NCBI RefSeq assembly: GCF_048128805.1
Contig: NC_135997.1
Span: 8,745,116-8,809,115 of the forward strand
Reading direction: 5' to 3'
Source: Centroberyx gerrardi
Taxonomy: Eukaryota > Chordata > Actinopteri > Beryciformes > Berycidae
DNA: 64,000 nt
The translations under genes and the position numbers were made by a program. The notes under the pieces were generated by a model. It was not told the DNA's origin. It ran no database searches and saw nothing but the letters and a program-made list of their open reading frames with translations. Below are positions 59,296 to 64,000 of the stretch, in pieces (positions within the stretch are counted from its first letter, which is position 1; the number at the start of each line of letters is the position of its first letter).

Positions 59296-61921
59296 TTATG
59301 TCAGTCCAATTTCTTCTAGGACGCTCCGTGGGGCTTCGGCCTCCTGCAGATGAGGAAGAGAGAAAACAAACGGACACGGTAATGCTCTCCACTAAAATAC
59401 ACACTTTGTACGACAACGAGGTAGTGTGTGCATGAGTCATGTTTTGCAGAGCAAAGTACCACTCCAAATTCAACTTAATAATAGGCGAAGCGTGATTGCA
59501 AGTTACAAAATCTGTTGACGGGGGGGCAGGAGGCTTTTCCAGTGAGTTTACCTTTTACAGGCTTGTAAAGTGAGCCATGTTACAATAACAAAATTGCTGT
59601 GTGCTTTACTAAAAATAAATCGCTTAACATTGACTTGATCTACTGCCACTGATGACAGCTATGCAGCTACGCAAACATGCATGCCACTTAGGAAGGACAG
59701 CACTCACTTTAGCATCCTAGCAAAATGGTGAGGCACAAGGGAGAGAGGTAGTGATTGAGTGCTGCAGCATTCTAGGCAAGGCAGAGGTGAGGAGAGGACA
59801 CAGCGGAGACAGCAACGCATAAAAGGGAGAGAGATCATTTTGGATCTCCCTTTCTATCTGATTCTCCACCCTAAGACTAAATGAAACTATGAATTCTACA
59901 CTTATGCTATGTACTCTACTTAATACAGTAATTGGCCTGTGAAATCGTCTATCCCACAACCAGAGTCGCTGATAAAGAAGCAGTGCTCACCTCCTGCAGT
60001 AGGTCAGCCTGCTCGATGGCCTTCAGCACGTTCTTCTTGGACGTCTCCTGGGCTTCTCCTCCCAGCAGGAACTCATCCAGGATGAAGTAGGCCTTCTCAA
60101 AGTTGAAGATGATATCCAGCTCACACACCTGTGAAGCCACACCAACAATTAGCAGATTGGAGGAGATCCTGTGTAGCCTAAAAGCTTTGGACTTTTACTG
60201 CTTTTACTGTAGACTTGTGTAGCCCCCCCCCACACACACACACACCCTCCCTAACAACATGTGCATGCACGTATAAACAAAAACACCCCCACACACACAA
60301 ACAGTAGAGGATGACGTGTGAGTAAGGAGTCACTCAAAGACCAGCAGGGTGAAATGTGTGTGAAATTTAAGAGACTCACACTTCCAAAGTATTTGTCCAG
60401 CAGCTCCACATATCTATGGATGATCTCCAGGGTGATCAGCTCATTATCCTGATCCTCTACTGCACAGCAGAAATACAGGCTAGCATATCTACAATATAAG
60501 GAAATACAAGGCAGTACATGGGTTAACGTGGAGGCAACATGTACAAATAATAGTCCTCCTCGCCCACACAGCAATCACACAAGTGGTGCATATTAGGAAC
60601 ACAGGTGGTAATATAGGGATCTGCCACCACTGGAAATATGCTGTAATCATATAGGTACGACAGCAGCACATGAGACAAAAATCTGGAATATTCACTAGTT
60701 CCCACTCAGGCCTACAAATGAGAGAAAGCAGAGAGAATCAGCACTGAACCACAACACAATGAGACAACAGACGGTCTCTGAAGATAAAAGTTAGTCTTCA
60801 CAAGTTTTTGGCATCTTTTTTCATCATTTAAATAGGGCATTAAATAATTTATGACTTGTATTGATTTCAGTCAGTTACCAAGGAATTGCAACAACATCGA
60901 CATCGGTGGGGGTGTGTGGGGGGGGTTCTGGCTTTCAAAATGCACCAGAAGGTGAGTTTTAAAAGCCAGAAATTTCAGCGCCTGGTGAAGTAATCGGTGA
61001 GTCATTGGTATTGATCAACAACCCTATCAAACCACTGCAGATATATTATGGTTATTTTGTGCTATGGGTCAGTAAAAATCTTACTTGATGCCCCTTCTAC
61101 TAGGGATGAACTGCTTCAATATTGTGCAAAGTAAGACGCATTGTAACCAACTGTGAGCACTTGCACAACATTGGCACAGACAGGTCCCATTATTAGAATC
61201 TTTTAAGACTACAAAATATTTTTTTTTTATTGTCTGGCCTAAGAAACTCTTTTTCTCCACAAAGAAACCACTGCTGTGAAAAGTGGCAGCCTATTGTGAA
61301 ACACAGATAAAGGTAGCTATGTGTGACTCACGATAAGCAGCTGGTCAGCAGCTTTCACAGCGAAGCTAATGGCCTTGGTTTGAACAGAGTGATAATGATT
61401 TAAACAGAGTCTGCCATTGTGTTCAGAGGGTTAGGTGCAATGGCTATCTGAGTTTCTTATTCAAACTTTACTTTCACAATGATATGCATTCAAATAAAAG
61501 ATTCATGCTTGCTTTGAAAGCCAATGAACGACAACAAGGCACAGTTTCCTATTAGGAAATTACTATCAAAGGTTTGAAAAAGTGTAATGCATCTCTGCTG
61601 CATGTGTGTGTATGTATGTATATGTATCTGTGCATGCATGCATGTGTGTCTGTGTTTAAACAGCAAGTTGGAGGAAAGCACAGATGCCGTCAGGGAGTGA
61701 GAGATACCACAGCCAGGTTTTACACTTCTGTTACTCGCTTACCTCTTGTAGACGATCTTAAGGTCCCTCCACTCCAGAAAGCTGCACATCTTCGGCTTCC
61801 TGGCCAGTATGGTCTGCACCAGGTCTCTGGAGATCTTCTTCCTCTCCTTGTCAGACAGAGGCACATACCACTTCTGCAACCGCAGCTTTCCCTGCCGGCT
61901 GAACAACAGCATGAACTGCAT
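59296..61921 (-). CDS. ap1s2: AP-1 clathrin adaptor complex sigma-1B subunit
   Basis: Four coding exons on the minus strand: 61921-61743, 60488-60380, 60128-59991, 59343-59296 (TAA stop); 474 nt, 157 aa, equal to human AP1S2. The small sigma chain forms the AP-1 core with gamma, beta-1 and mu-1 and helps bind acidic dileucine signals for trans-Golgi/endosome sorting. The longin-type sigma fold spans almost the whole protein: [78 protein letters not shown] and [15 protein letters not shown]1S2 rather than AP1S1/3 is shown by [14 protein letters not shown] and the end [12 protein letters not shown]. The start codon is the first three bases of its exon, so a noncoding exon must lie upstream (see 62518). 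It is tail-to-tail with zrsr2, its neighbour in human Xp22 too. Confidence 0.96.
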
Positions 61922-62517
61922 CTAAAGGGAGGGAGGGAGGGATGAGGAGTTGGATATAAGATTATGAAGCGATTCAGTGAAAAGTAACGAGGGTATGCAT
62001 GGAGAGGGAGCGATGCAAGGAGAGATAAACAGTAACATTTACAATGATTTAAGAGATGAATAAATTAAAATAATTTGAGAGTGGTGAAGAAGGGACGAAA
62101 ATGATTAAGTAGAGGACAATGTTAATGATAACATTACGGCTAACAATAATTTTACGTTACATGATAGGGAAAGTTAATCCAATCCCTCAAACAGAATGAG
62201 ACGGTTGGGAAATAAATAATGCTAGCATAGCATAGGGAAGCATGATTTTCGAGGTTAATACGAATCATTCGTGTTATCAAACTTATTCTAAGTTAGGTAA
62301 ATAATATATCCAAATATTCGAGAGGCTTTTATACAAAGTTTAATCGGTGGTTTGTTCGAGCCAAATAGCTAGCTAATATTAGCTAACCTAAATGGTCGGA
62401 TATTACTAACAACATCAAACGCGGGTGCTTCCCAACATGTTTTGTCATGATGTGTCATTTGCGCCCCCTCCTGCGACGCTTAGCTAGCTACAGCCGATAA
62501 GTAAACATTAATCTTAC

Positions 62518-62700
62518 CTTCGACCCGACCTTCGATGTAGACACTTAGGCGATTCGTAACTTTGATAAATTCAAGCAAAATATGTGGCCACAAAGTGAAC
62601 GAATAGCCCCAGTGTTGTTGTGTACTTGTTCCGCTAGCTGCTAAGCTAGCTAGCGAGTCTAACCAGCCTGACTGATGATGGTGATGAGGCAACGATTCAG
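62518..62700 (-). other. ap1s2: probable noncoding first exon of ap1s2
   Basis: The minus strand reads GGGTCGAAG|GTAAGAT, a strong donor just left of 62518. Splicing to 61921 would place GTCGAAG directly before ATG, a good Kozak context. The upstream end is estimated from the CCAAT boxes and is not exact. Confidence 0.65.
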
Positions 62701-62714
62701 TTAGCGGCGCCGTC

Positions 62715-62751
62715 ATTGGCTGAAACGTCCACTGCTGTGAAATTTGATTGG
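62715..62751 (-). promoter_or_regulatory. ap1s2: two CCAAT boxes of the ap1s2 promoter
   Basis: ATTGG on the plus strand at 62715-62719 and 62747-62751 gives two minus-strand CCAAT boxes 32 bp apart, just upstream of the inferred first exon. Confidence 0.5.
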
Positions 62752-62759
62752 TTTAGAAA

Positions 62760-63427
62760 TTCCGTTATTCGTTACGTTATTCTCAGCACGCACCCTTGGT
62801 TTCCTGTTATGTGAACGGCATGCAGAAGCATAAACCGATGTGATGGAGTGATAAACAAGTTTATTACTTCACTGTTGGAAATGTGAATGAGATGGGAAAT
62901 GGACACTTTTGTGTTTGAGACTATTGTGATTTAAATAGTGACTTTGTAGTAACCTTATCGTACCTGATGGTATTTGTATGGCCTTTTTGTTATCACTGTA
63001 ATATTCCAATATAATATTCTTATAGGGACTTAATTGGCTTTGCTGTGATATTTGTATAGTATCCTAAAATCGATGTATTGTAAGATTACTATAATTATTT
63101 TTTCTCCAAAGCCCCAAAATGCAGTGACAAATGAAATGGCTGATTACTCCATGCATTTCACTCTTTCATGTTTGCTGTTTCAGACATGCCTTGACGAGAG
63201 AGAGATTTCCAGGCATTTCTATGCATTTCCATACTGCCCGTGTTTAACAGTCGCATTTATGACTGCATGTTTATTATATTTTTAGCATATTAACATTGTG
63301 ATATTTTGCACCGAATAGCCTACAAATAGATAATAAATATGCCTAACTGCCATAGGCATCACAACTGTTTTACTGCTTTTCTTTATTCACAAAAAAACTC
63401 ACAATAAAAAGAAAATTGCAGAAAGTG
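62760..63427. other. intergenic sequence right of ap1s2
   Basis: AT-rich, with no convincing open frames, RNA genes or known repeats seen. Confidence 0.5.
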
Positions 63428-63735
63428 CAGGGGCGTGTCTAGGGGGTGGCAAGGGCCACCCCTGAAATCTGACTGGCAAACCCAAGTGTCACCCCCAAAT
63501 CCTTAATTATGATTGGCTGATGGGCATATGTTAGAGGTGGGGACCATAAAGCCAGCGCATTGTTTTTCTGTTGTTGTTGAGTTTTGTTCAAAACTATGCT
63601 CCTGTCTTCCAAGAAACACGCCCTCAAGCAACGGGAAGCAAAGAGAAAATCGGGATCTTTTAATGTGACAAAAAAAGTATGTCTGACCAAATTGAATGGC
63701 ATGCAGCACCTGAAGATAAAAACCAAGAGGTAATG
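63428..63735 (+). mobile_element. possible 5' fragment of an hAT-type DNA transposon
   Basis: CAGGGGCGTGTCTAGGGGGTGGC at the left resembles hAT inverted ends (CAGGGGCG...). A 45-codon frame starting at 63596, rich in Lys/Arg (SSKKHALKQREAKRK), runs into AG|GTAATG, like a short first transposase exon. No right end was identified, and the frame alone is too short to prove the family. Confidence 0.35.
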
Positions 63736-63847
63736 TTAGTAGCCTACATTTTTTTTTTTATATACATACAGTAGGTAGTGATGCTTGGAAACATTGGATA
63801 ATTCTGGTTATTTTCAATCTGGACCTTGTGTTCAAAATTTCATCACT

Positions 63848-64000
63848 TAATTCAGTGATTCTCAACCTTTTTCATATCAAGCACCCCTAATTCAGTGCAC
63901 ATTAGGGCCACGGACCCCTGTTTGATTAGATTTTTTCCCTCGGACCCAAATCTGAGAATTCTTTTTATTGTTAGATGCACATTCTCTAATTGTGTTAACT
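63848..64000 (+). mobile_element. hAT/Charlie-like terminus, cut by the window edge
   Basis: CAGTGATTCTCAACCTTTTT followed by CACCCC, GGGCCACGGACCCC and CTCGGACCC is the typical outer end of hAT (Charlie-like) elements. It continues beyond the right edge. Confidence 0.55.

Overview
The window is vertebrate nuclear DNA and most likely from a ray-finned (teleost) fish. Its genes are split by GT-AG introns, the proteins match vertebrate families, and long CA/GA/GATA microsatellites and short DNA-transposon remnants of kinds common in fish lie between and inside the genes. There are no bacterial, organellar, phage or CRISPR features. I could not fix the species.

Six protein-coding genes were read exon by exon. 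In each, every splice junction keeps the reading frame and the total length equals or approaches that of the human protein. From left to right they are homer2 (minus, 9 coding exons, 2709-29847, 354 aa), ramac (plus, 2 coding exons, 31136-32081, 133 aa), btbd1 (minus, 8 exons, 40735-44886, 491 aa), tm6sf1 (plus, 10 exons, 45806-51409, 371 aa), zrsr2 (plus, 11 exons, 52727-57309, 656 aa) and ap1s2 (minus, 4 coding exons, 59296-61921, 157 aa, plus a probable noncoding first exon near 62.5-62.7 kb).

Layout: homer2/ramac and btbd1/tm6sf1 are two head-to-head pairs, each with a start-codon gap of about 1 kb. zrsr2 and ap1s2 are tail-to-tail with 3' regions that probably overlap. The homer2-ramac-btbd1-tm6sf1 block matches a human chromosome 15q25 neighbourhood, while zrsr2-ap1s2 matches human Xp22, so this fish joins two blocks that are separate in human. 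C15orf40, which I recall lying between RAMAC and BTBD1 in human, was not found in the gene-poor 32.6-40.6 kb stretch.

The genes share no pathway: synaptic scaffold, mRNA cap methylation cofactor, ubiquitin-ligase adaptor, six-pass-family membrane protein, U12/U2 splicing factor, and clathrin adaptor subunit. Noncoding sequence holds hAT-, PIF/Harbinger- and piggyBac-like MITEs, a long-TIR MITE, a tRNA-type SINE and LINE-type 3' tails. The most striking structure outside the genes is a perfect 43-bp inverted repeat with a 6-nt loop at 15634-15725 in homer2 intron 2. Other notable points are a GC-AG intron in tm6sf1, a (TG)16-TAG splice acceptor in btbd1, a long overlapping upstream ORF in the zrsr2 leader, and a CTCF-like motif in a repeat next to the zrsr2 promoter. 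I found no convincing undescribed multi-gene system.
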